The notes under the pieces: model-generated
Database searches by the model: none
The model's input: only the letters and a program-made list of their open reading frames with translations
What the model was told of the DNA's origin: nothing
Source of the DNA: Acinetobacter baumannii
GTDB taxonomy: Bacteria; Pseudomonadota; Gammaproteobacteria; Pseudomonadales; Moraxellaceae
Direction: 5' to 3'
Assembly (NCBI RefSeq): GCF_016508585.1
Contig: NZ_JADVOP010000036.1
Span: 1 to 40,244, forward strand
DNA length: 40,244 nt
In this document: positions 33,701 to 40,244 of the stretch, piece by piece
Position numbering within the stretch: position 1 is the first letter of the stretch
Layout: each line of letters begins with the position of its first letter
Position numbers and translations under genes: made by a program

Positions 33701-34954
33701 ATGAATAAATCTAAAGGTTACTTTTATGGGGCGATCAGCCTATTGTCTTTATGCTGTTCTTTTCAAAGTACGCAGGCAGCTGATGCATTTGATCCACAAA
33801 GTCCGTGGATGCTAGGCGACTGGAACGGCAAGCGAACCGAGTTGCAACAAAAAGGTTATGACTTCAGTTTTGGTTATACTGGTGAGCTAGCCACATTACT
33901 GGATTCAAAAAATCACTCCAGTCATGGTACAGAGTATGCAGATCAGTTTGCAATCGGTACGCATATCGACTTAGAGAAAGTACTGGGTTGGAAAGATACA
34001 GAAGCGCAAATCACCATTACTGAACGTAATGGGCGCTCACTTTCACAAACCTCAGATGCACTTGCCGGACAACTCAGTTCCACTCAAGAAGTTTGGGGAC
34101 GAGGTCAAACTTGGCGCCTCACTGATTTCTGGATCAAGAAAAAATTCCTTGATCAAAATCTAGATATTAAAGTGGGTCGGTTTGGCGAAGGCGAGGATTT
34201 TAACAGCTTTGACTGTGATTTTCAAAATCTTGCGCTTTGCGGCTCTCAAGTAGGGAACTGGGTGGGTGATCAATGGTACAACTGGCCGGTGAGTCAATGG
34301 GCGATTCGGGCAAAATACAATCTCAACCCAGAACTTTATGCGCAGATTGGTGCTTATGAATACAACCCTGAAAACTTGAAACGGGGCAAAGGTTTCAACC
34401 TCAGTACAGATGGTTCTCACGGTGCAATTATTCCAGCGGAAGTGGTTTGGCAACCTAAACTCAGCGCAGCCCATTTACCTGGCGAGTATCGTTTAGGCTA
34501 CTACTACAGTACAGTAGATGCCCAAACCATCAAAAACCCAAACCAAACAGACCATAAACAAGGGGGATGGGTTGTTGCAAAACAACAACTCACCACCCAT
34601 CAAGGTGATGTAAATCGCGGTTTAACAGGTTTTGTCAATGTCACTTTTCATGACTCAAAGACCAATACTGTAGACAATATGCAAAATATTGGGCTGGTCT
34701 ATAAAGGTCCATTTGATGCCCGCCCTCAAGATGACATCGCCATTGGTTTTTCACGCATCAGTATCAATTCTGATGTAAATGATGTTCAGATTCGTCAGCA
34801 AAACGAAGAATACAACACCGAACTTTATTATGGTGTCCATGCCACAAACTGGCTCACAGTTCGTCCAAATGTACAATATATCCGCCATGTCGGCGCATAT
34901 AAAAATGGTGAAAATGCGTGGGTTGGGGGCATTAAACTGCAAACTGCATTTTAG
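33701..34954 (+). CDS. OprB-family carbohydrate-selective porin
   Basis: Outer-membrane channel, in this family often for glucose. 417 residues. The signal peptide (MNKSKGYFYGAISLLSLCCS..., cut after STQA near residue 27) has AAGG nine bases before the ATG; a GTG seven codons upstream is less likely. The mature part starts with DPQSPWMLGDWNGKRTELQQ, the OprB hallmark, and ends with a terminal phenylalanine (QTAF), as expected for a beta-barrel. The next gene is the glucose dehydrogenase, so the pair likely brings glucose into the periplasm and oxidises it there. A large stem-loop lies between them. Confidence 0.92.
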   Translation: MNKSKGYFYGAISLLSLCCSFQSTQAADAFDPQSPWMLGDWNGKRTELQQKGYDFSFGYTGELATLLDSKNHSSHGTEYADQFAIGTHIDLEKVLGWKDTEAQITITERNGRSLSQTSDALAGQLSSTQEVWGRGQTWRLTDFWIKKKFLDQNLDIKVGRFGEGEDFNSFDCDFQNLALCGSQVGNWVGDQWYNWPVSQWAIRAKYNLNPELYAQIGAYEYNPENLKRGKGFNLSTDGSHGAIIPAEVVWQPKLSAAHLPGEYRLGYYYSTVDAQTIKNPNQTDHKQGGWVVAKQQLTTHQGDVNRGLTGFVNVTFHDSKTNTVDNMQNIGLVYKGPFDARPQDDIAIGFSRISINSDVNDVQIRQQNEEYNTELYYGVHATNWLTVRPNVQYIRHVGAYKNGENAWVGGIKLQTAF

Positions 34955-34965
34955 TTTGAAGACGA

Positions 34966-35016
34966 TAAATATTTTGATGCCGGCTCATATATTCTCCCGA
35001 GGCATGAAAATATTTA
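34966..35016 (+). promoter_or_regulatory. large stem-loop between the porin and glucose dehydrogenase genes
   Basis: AAATATTTTGATGCC (34967-34981) and GGCATGAAAATATTT (35001-35015) pair with one mismatch, plus an outer T-A pair, around a 19-base loop. A T-run begins about nine bases later, so it could be a leaky terminator, an mRNA-stability stem or a 5'-leader element of the dehydrogenase gene. The function is not shown by the sequence. Confidence 0.45.
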
Positions 35017-35104
35017 AAGTCTGATTTTTTTAAGTTCTCTGCTTCATCAAACCTTATGGGAATGATCAAGCGTTCAAAATTAATTAAATAGATAGGTGGT
35101 CAAC

Positions 35105-37492
35105 ATGCAAACTCCATCTTCAGGATTTAGAACATTTACCATTGCGATTGCAATTGTTTTTGGTCTGGTCCTCCTTATTGGTGGCGTATGGCTTGCAGCA
35201 CTTGGTGGGTCCTGGTACTACATCATTGCAGGTCTACTGTTCATTGCAACAGCAATTTTATTACGTAAATTGAGCAGTTCTGCTTTATATGTCTACGCTG
35301 TGCTAGTACTCGGTACTGTAGTCTGGGGGCTTTGGGAAGTTGGTTCTGACTTTTTCGCGCTTGCACCACGTCTAGACATTTTAGGCGTGTTCGGTTTATG
35401 GTTGCTTATTCCAGCAGTTACCCGTGGTTTCGATGCCAAAGGCGCTAAAATTGCGCTTTCTGGAACATTGGCAATCACCATTGCCGTGATGGCATATTCG
35501 ATCTTTAATGACCCTCAAGAAATTCGAGGAACGTTATCAGCGAAACAACCAACACCGGCTCCAATTGACGGAATCGCCGATGCGGATTGGCCTGCATATG
35601 GGCGTACCCAATCAGGTTTACGTTATTCACCATTGAACCAGATCAACTCTGACAATGTAAAAAATCTGCAAGTCGCATGGACTTATCATACAGGCGAGTC
35701 TAAAACAGAGAATGACTCAGGTGAAACCACCAACCAGGTTACTCCGATTAAAATCGGCAATAATATGTACCTGTGTACAACACACCAAAGATTGGTTTCT
35801 CTTGACCCGTCTACAGGCAAGGAAAAGTGGGTATTTGATCCAAAACTTAAGTCTGACAATACCTTCCAACACTTAACCTGTCGTGGTGTTTCTTACTACG
35901 ATGCAAATAATACTGTAGGTTTTGCAACAAGCCTACAGGCAAAAAAATCGTCGTCTACAGAATGTCCACGTAAAGTTATTTTACCTGTGAATGACGGTCG
36001 TATCGTTGCTGTAAATGCGGATACTGGTAAAGCATGTTCTGACTTTGGGCACAACGGTGAAGTCGATTTGCAAAAAGATATGCCGTTTCCTTACCCAGGT
36101 GGCTATATTCCAACTTCTCCGCCAGTCGTTACAGGTACAACCATTATCATTGGTGGTTCAACAACCGATAACTACTCTACACAGGAACCGTCTGGTGTAA
36201 TTCGTGGTTATGACGTCAATACTGGTGCCTTGCTCTGGGTATTCGACACAGGTGCTGAAGATCCAAACCAAATTCCGGGTCCTGGTCAAAAATATGTCAA
36301 CAACTCACCGAATGCATGGGCACCACTTGCCTATGATGCAAAACTTGATCTTGTTTATGTACCGACTGGTGTAGGTACACCTGATATCTGGGGCGGTAAC
36401 CGTACTAAACTCCATGAACGTTATGCCAATTCAATGTTAGCGTTGAATGCAACGACAGGTAAATTGGTCTGGAACTTCCAAACCACTCACCATGATTTAT
36501 GGGATATGGATGTACCGTCTCAACCTACCCTGGCTGATATTAAAGATAAAACTGGACAGACTGTTCCTGCGATCTATGTATTGACCAAAACAGGTAATGC
36601 CTTTGTTTTAGACCGTCGTAATGGTCAAGCCATCGTTCCGATCAATGAACGTCCAGTGCCGCAAACTGTAAAACGTGGTCCACAAACCAAAGGCGAGTTC
36701 TATTCCCCAACTCAACCATTCTCAGACTTCAACTTAGCACCTAAAGATAAATTGACAGATAAACAAATGTGGGGCGCAACCATGTTTGACCAATTAATCT
36801 GTCGTGTCTCATTTCATCGTTTAAATTATGATGGTATTTATACTCCACCTTCAGAAAATGGTACTTTAGTTTTCCCTGGTAATTTGGGTGTATTTGAATG
36901 GGGCGGTTTATCACTTAATCCAGATCGTCAAATTGCTGTGATGAATCCAATTGGCTTGCCATTTGTCAGCAAGTTGATCCCAGCTGACCCTAACCGTAAG
37001 CAAACGGCGAAAGGTGCAGGTACAGAAGCGGGGGTTCAACCGATGTATGGTGTTCCTTATGGTGTTGAAATCAGTGCTTTCCTTTCACCATTCGGCTTAC
37101 CATGTAAGCAACCTGCGTGGGGTTATGTTGCTGGTGTAGATTTAAAAACACATGATGTTGCATGGAAGCGTCGTATCGGTACCATCCGTGACAGTATGCC
37201 TGGAATTCCATTGCCACCGTTCAAAATGGGTGTACCAATGTTAGGTGGCTCTATTTCAACAGCGGGTAATGTCATGTTCATTGGTGCAACCCAAGATGAC
37301 TATATTCGTGCAATTAATGTCACCAATGGTGATGAATTATGGAAAGGTCGTTTACCTGCCGGTGGACAGGCGACTCCTATGACCTATGAAAGCAACGGCA
37401 AACAATATGTTGTAATCATGGCCGGCGGGCATGGTTCATTTGGGACTAAAATGGGTGACTCTATTGTCGCTTATGCCCTTCCAGACAAATAA
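35105..37492 (+). CDS. gcd: membrane-bound PQQ-dependent glucose dehydrogenase
   Basis: Oxidises glucose to gluconolactone at the periplasmic face and passes electrons to ubiquinone. 795 residues from the ATG at 35105, with AGGTGG five bases before it. Five N-terminal membrane helices (about 11-31, 36-53, 61-77, 89-105, 117-133) precede the eight-bladed PQQ propeller, which starts with DWPAYGRTQSGLRYSPLNQI. H227 (CTTHQRL) matches the catalytic/PQQ-site histidine, and HHDLWDMDVPSQPTL plus LTKTGNAFVLDRRNG carry the catalytic Asp and Lys counterparts. It closely follows the A. calcoaceticus enzyme as I remember it. PQQ must come from genes outside the window. An OprB porin gene precedes it, and a symmetric terminator follows. 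Confidence 0.97.
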   Translation: MQTPSSGFRTFTIAIAIVFGLVLLIGGVWLAALGGSWYYIIAGLLFIATAILLRKLSSSALYVYAVLVLGTVVWGLWEVGSDFFALAPRLDILGVFGLWLLIPAVTRGFDAKGAKIALSGTLAITIAVMAYSIFNDPQEIRGTLSAKQPTPAPIDGIADADWPAYGRTQSGLRYSPLNQINSDNVKNLQVAWTYHTGESKTENDSGETTNQVTPIKIGNNMYLCTTHQRLVSLDPSTGKEKWVFDPKLKSDNTFQHLTCRGVSYYDANNTVGFATSLQAKKSSSTECPRKVILPVNDGRIVAVNADTGKACSDFGHNGEVDLQKDMPFPYPGGYIPTSPPVVTGTTIIIGGSTTDNYSTQEPSGVIRGYDVNTGALLWVFDTGAEDPNQIPGPGQKYVNNSPNAWAPLAYDAKLDLVYVPTGVGTPDIWGGNRTKLHERYANSMLALNATTGKLVWNFQTTHHDLWDMDVPSQPTLADIKDKTGQTVPAIYVLTKTGNAFVLDRRNGQAIVPINERPVPQTVKRGPQTKGEFYSPTQPFSDFNLAPKDKLTDKQMWGATMFDQLICRVSFHRLNYDGIYTPPSENGTLVFPGNLGVFEWGGLSLNPDRQIAVMNPIGLPFVSKLIPADPNRKQTAKGAGTEAGVQPMYGVPYGVEISAFLSPFGLPCKQPAWGYVAGVDLKTHDVAWKRRIGTIRDSMPGIPLPPFKMGVPMLGGSISTAGNVMFIGATQDDYIRAINVTNGDELWKGRLPAGGQATPMTYESNGKQYVVIMAGGHGSFGTKMGDSIVAYALPDK

Positions 37493-37503
37493 TGTAATAA
37501 ACT

Positions 37504-37546
37504 AAGCAATAAAAAACAGGTCTTCGAGACCTGTTTTTTATTGCTT
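37504..37546. terminator. bidirectional terminator between gcd and the Nudix gene
   Basis: A near-perfect palindrome with 20-base arms around TCG: AAGCAATAAAAAACAGGTCT (37504-37523) and its reverse complement (37527-37546). Both flanks carry A/T runs, so it can end transcription from both convergent genes. It begins 12 bases past the gcd stop and 20 bases past the Nudix stop. Confidence 0.95.
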
Positions 37547-37565
37547 CAGAAAAAGTGGCATTACC

Positions 37566-37970
37566 TTAAAATGAGCGACTGATGACCTGACCATTAAAGT
37601 TAAAGCAATCTTCTACCCGAATTTTTTGTACGGGAGAAAGCTGATCAAAATCAAACCATTGATATTCAGAATGTTCTTCACTTAAATTGATCTGTTGATC
37701 ACCAGGCAACGTACATTTAAAAATAAAGGCATGCGAGTTGACTGCAGGGTGATAATAAATACCTGATAGATATTCAATCTTCACATCGCATCCCAGTTCT
37801 TCATGACATTCACGAAGTAGCGTTTGATGTACAGTTTCACCTTGATCCAATCCTCCACCAGGTAAGCCCCAAGCACAATCTGCATAGGTTGCCTTCAATA
37901 AGAGGACTTGCTGCTGCTCGTTAACAATAACAGCATGTGAACTCATTCGATAAAAATCATGAAATCCCAT
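37566..37970 (-). CDS. Nudix hydrolase
   Basis: 134 residues. A full Nudix box (Gx5Ex7REUxEExGU) is visible as GGLDQGETVHQTLLRECHEE followed by LG. The family cleaves nucleoside diphosphates linked to another group, such as 8-oxo-dGTP, NADH or ADP-ribose; the substrate cannot be told. AGGA lies nine bases before the ATG. It follows the LtrA-type gene after 28 bases, so the two are probably one unit, ended by the shared terminator. Confidence 0.92.
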   Translation of the reverse strand: MGFHDFYRMSSHAVIVNEQQQVLLLKATYADCAWGLPGGGLDQGETVHQTLLRECHEELGCDVKIEYLSGIYYHPAVNSHAFIFKCTLPGDQQINLSEEHSEYQWFDFDQLSPVQKIRVEDCFNFNGQVISRSF

Positions 37971-37998
37971 TTAAGCCCATCCTGATCCAAGCCACTGC

Positions 37999-39168
37999 TT
38001 ATCTTGCTAAATAACATTTTGAAAAAATAAGACGTAATGCATAAATGATGGCAATCACAAATACCGCATATCCTGTTTGATGCAATATCATAGGAATACA
38101 CAGCACAATCACCGCAGTAATTGGATAAAACCATTTCTTTATACCCGATAAATGATGAATATCCTGTAATAACCACAGGCTAGCACTATATACAATTAGA
38201 GAGATCGCAATAAAATACGTCACGATTTCCGTTGAAATCTCAGCTTTATGCGTTACAACATCAACAGCAGCAGCCAAACCTGCACCCAATGCGGCAATAC
38301 TCACGAAAATAAAAAAATGACCATAACCCCATGAGAATGCACGTTTGCGACTATTCAATCTTTCGGCAACATCGTGATCAAAATACGCCCACCACATCGT
38401 AAACATGATCAGTAAGCCACCAACTGTTAAAAACATCAATTCTTGGCTTAACAGCTGATTATTTAAAGCATCAGAAATTGCTGCAAAGCACCCGATGATA
38501 GATTCACCTAGCACAATGATCGTGAGCAATGCATATCGCTCTGAAATATGATGTGGATGCCACGGCGTCATATTGTGTGCTTCGGCAAAAATTGGTACAC
38601 CGAGTTCTGCAATCACCAAAAGTACAAATAAATATAAGGTAAAATTAATCGGGGAAAAATGAAAAAGTAACCATCCAATTTGTACAATAATGATGCCAAA
38701 AGCATATCTTAAGGCTGTTTGCTTACGTTCAGGATCATTTTTCGCAACTCGAAACCATTGCGTCACCAGCCCAAGACGCATAATGACATAGCCAATGATA
38801 ATCACATCAAAATCTTGCTGCTGAAAAGCACTCGGAATTCCAGCCGCCATAACCAAAGAACCGATGATTTGTACAAAAGTCATGATGCGATAAAACACAT
38901 CATCATTATCATAAGCCGAGGCAAACCAGCTAAAATTCATCCACGCCCACCACAGCGCGAAAAACACCATAAAATAAAGCAATAAACCATGTGAAAGATG
39001 GTTTTCGATCATACTGTGATGTAATTGCTGTCCTGCTGTTGCGATCGCCACCACAAAAATCAAATCAAACAATAATTCTAAAGATGTTGCCACTCGATGT
39101 GGCTCATGGGGGTTACGGGGAGTTAAGGGTTTTAACCAACCATATTTTTCAAACAATGAATTTGGCAT
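37999..39168 (-). CDS. low-temperature-requirement protein A (LtrA) family membrane protein
   Basis: 389 residues with about ten hydrophobic segments, so an inner-membrane protein. The N-terminal motif HRVATSLELLFDLIFVVAI and FFALWWAWMNFSWFASAYDNDD are LtrA hallmarks, and HPHHISERYALLTIIVLGESI is the central family block. The role of LtrA is unknown; it was found as needed for growth of Listeria at low temperature. Only a weak ribosome site (GTGAA) is seen. It is co-directional with the Nudix gene. Confidence 0.88.
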   Translation of the reverse strand: MPNSLFEKYGWLKPLTPRNPHEPHRVATSLELLFDLIFVVAIATAGQQLHHSMIENHLSHGLLLYFMVFFALWWAWMNFSWFASAYDNDDVFYRIMTFVQIIGSLVMAAGIPSAFQQQDFDVIIIGYVIMRLGLVTQWFRVAKNDPERKQTALRYAFGIIIVQIGWLLFHFSPINFTLYLFVLLVIAELGVPIFAEAHNMTPWHPHHISERYALLTIIVLGESIIGCFAAISDALNNQLLSQELMFLTVGGLLIMFTMWWAYFDHDVAERLNSRKRAFSWGYGHFFIFVSIAALGAGLAAAVDVVTHKAEISTEIVTYFIAISLIVYSASLWLLQDIHHLSGIKKWFYPITAVIVLCIPMILHQTGYAVFVIAIIYALRLIFSKCYLAR

Positions 39169-39290
39169 TATTTTTCACATTTTGAGATTATTTTCATGAT
39201 TTTTTCAAAACTCGATCTATGATTCAAGTGGCAACGCCACAAGCACTGAAAAATCTTTTTTGTCGCTTCAAATGTTTTAATTTCAACTGA

Positions 39291-39314
39291 AAATAAACGC
39301 CCGAAAAAGGGCGT
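39291..39314 (-). terminator. terminator of the NTF2-like gene
   Basis: ACGCCC (39297-39302) and GGGCGT (39309-39314) pair around GAAAAA. On the minus strand TTTATTT follows. It lies 19 bases past the stop at 39334. Confidence 0.8.
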
Positions 39315-39333
39315 GTTTTTTACCACAATTTAT

Positions 39334-39798
39334 TTATACCACTAATCTCAATTTTGCCTTGTCTTTTAACATAATGGCTTTGCCAGTCATCATATCAATT
39401 GGCATTGAGATATGTTGATGTACCACCAACCATTGCCCCTCTTTCTTCTGGAGACACAATGTGGTGCGACACCAAGGCATTTGTAATTTATCTTTCAGTG
39501 CCGTATTTTCCACTTTAGAATGACAATGCAGGATGGCCAAATCATTAGATGCATATATTTTCATATTACGTCGAACAATTTTAATATTCTCGCTAAAATA
39601 ATGGCTGAACTTTTCCCATTCCTGTTTATAGGCGTGAATGCCATCCATTTGAGTACTGACGTCAAACATACTGACATCTTGTGCGCATTGATCTAAGAGG
39701 TGTTCAAGACTGTTACCAACAACAGCAGCATCCCAGATTTTAATTTGGGAAATAACCTCAGCAGCAATTTGTGAATTACCAGCGATTTCTATTTTCAT
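39334..39798 (-). CDS. NTF2-like (SnoaL/DUF4440-type) protein
   Basis: 154 residues with the alpha+beta cone fold pattern: an N-terminal helix (WDAAVVGNSLEHLLDQCAQDVSMFD), then alternating strands ending with GQWLVVHQHISMP, the usual final strand of the SnoaL/ketosteroid-isomerase family. It has no signal peptide. Enzymatic roles (isomerase, cyclase) or simple ligand binding are both possible. GAGG seven bases before the ATG makes the start firm. A single-gene unit with its own terminator, and a long imperfect inverted repeat upstream (39831-39875). Confidence 0.8.
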   Translation of the reverse strand: MKIEIAGNSQIAAEVISQIKIWDAAVVGNSLEHLLDQCAQDVSMFDVSTQMDGIHAYKQEWEKFSHYFSENIKIVRRNMKIYASNDLAILHCHSKVENTALKDKLQMPWCRTTLCLQKKEGQWLVVHQHISMPIDMMTGKAIMLKDKAKLRLVV

Positions 39799-40244
39799 CG
39801 AGAAACCTCACTTATTTGTGACCAATTTAACACTTAATAAATATTATGTGAATTATATTAATGTTTATTTAAGTGACTGCTCAATCTAAATCGAATCTAT
39901 CCCTTGTGATTATTCCAATATGATTATTTTATGGAACATCTCCTATAATCTAGATACATTCACCCAATTCCATGGATATAATCCTTCATTACATTAGCAA
40001 TATTTAAAAATACTCATTTAATCCACATATTTTCCGACAGGCATTTGATTAAATATTCAAACATACCTATCGCAAATTATTTACCAAAACTCAATAATAC
40101 CAAACTGATACAACGAACTTAATTTGATAATAAATTGACCATAACATATTTAAATTTTAAAAATGCTTAAAAATAGTCATATAAATTTATGATAAAAACT
40201 CAATTAAGATTTACAGGTGATTACAAAGCCAACAAATATAATAC
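39799..40244. other. AT-rich stretch without a recognisable gene
   Basis: 446 bases at the window edge. No frame with a supported start was found. It contains a long imperfect inverted repeat (39831-39846 with 39858-39875, one bulge and few mismatches) next to the NTF2-like start. Several TTGAC/TATAAT-like boxes occur further right, but AT-rich DNA gives these by chance. A gene may begin beyond the window on either strand. Confidence 0.5.

Noticed and set aside
1..40244. CRISPR arrays, insertion sequences, toxin-antitoxin pairs, prophage genes
   Set aside because: I looked for regular short repeats, transposase motifs, terminal repeats and phage-type genes and found none I can support.

Overview
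The window looks like chromosomal DNA of an Acinetobacter species or a close Moraxellaceae relative. It is AT-rich. Its membrane glucose dehydrogenase reads like the known A. calcoaceticus enzyme, argJ lies next to secA, and trpA-accD-folC form one unit with a SPOR gene. The species call rests on remembered protein sequences, not on a search. I saw no insertion sequence, prophage, CRISPR array or plasmid backbone. Almost everything is core or common accessory content.

Layout. 1-2043: four minus-strand tRNAs (Pro-Arg-His-Pro, the two Pro copies identical) behind a strong sigma70-type promoter, then nadA, with a long inverted repeat upstream of it. 2062-6672: argJ, a small secreted protein and secA, all minus, each ending in a clear hairpin terminator. 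7004-8291: a 1-Cys peroxiredoxin and a Kbp-like BON/LysM protein. 8575-11605: a reduced fatty-acid/ribosome cluster, transcribed yceD-rpmF, then fabD-fabG, then acpP; plsX, fabH and fabF are absent from their usual places. 11703-15416: epmC, a roughly 600-base gap without a gene, a yciO-type gene, a small unknown gene, and a close pair of a metallo-beta-lactamase-fold hydrolase and a tyrosine-phosphatase-like lipoprotein. 15436-19413: trpA-accD-folC-SPOR, with 4-base overlaps at all three junctions.

19836-28932 is more metabolic: an NhaC-type antiporter, an AraC-type regulator divergent from two tandem PF10118-type proteins (about 74 percent identical by hand count), a DUF2804-type protein, and a two-gene beta-oxidation operon (multifunctional enzyme plus thiolase). 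29141-33289 holds an unknown gene, two GNAT acetyltransferases and an AraC-type regulator divergent from a CaiB/BaiF CoA-transferase. 33701-37492 is an OprB-type porin followed by the PQQ-dependent glucose dehydrogenase, a natural pair for uptake and periplasmic oxidation of glucose. 37566-39798 holds a Nudix hydrolase, an LtrA-type membrane protein and an NTF2-like protein. The last 446 bases are AT-rich without a gene.

I did not find an obviously new multi-gene system. The best leads are the duplicated PF10118 proteins, which carry a ferritin-like di-iron residue pattern (E, ExxH, E, ExxH) and a divergent AraC regulator; the nearly leaderless yceD promoter, which shares its -10/start sequence with the probable fabD promoter; the inverted repeat before nadA; and the stem-loop between the porin and glucose dehydrogenase genes.
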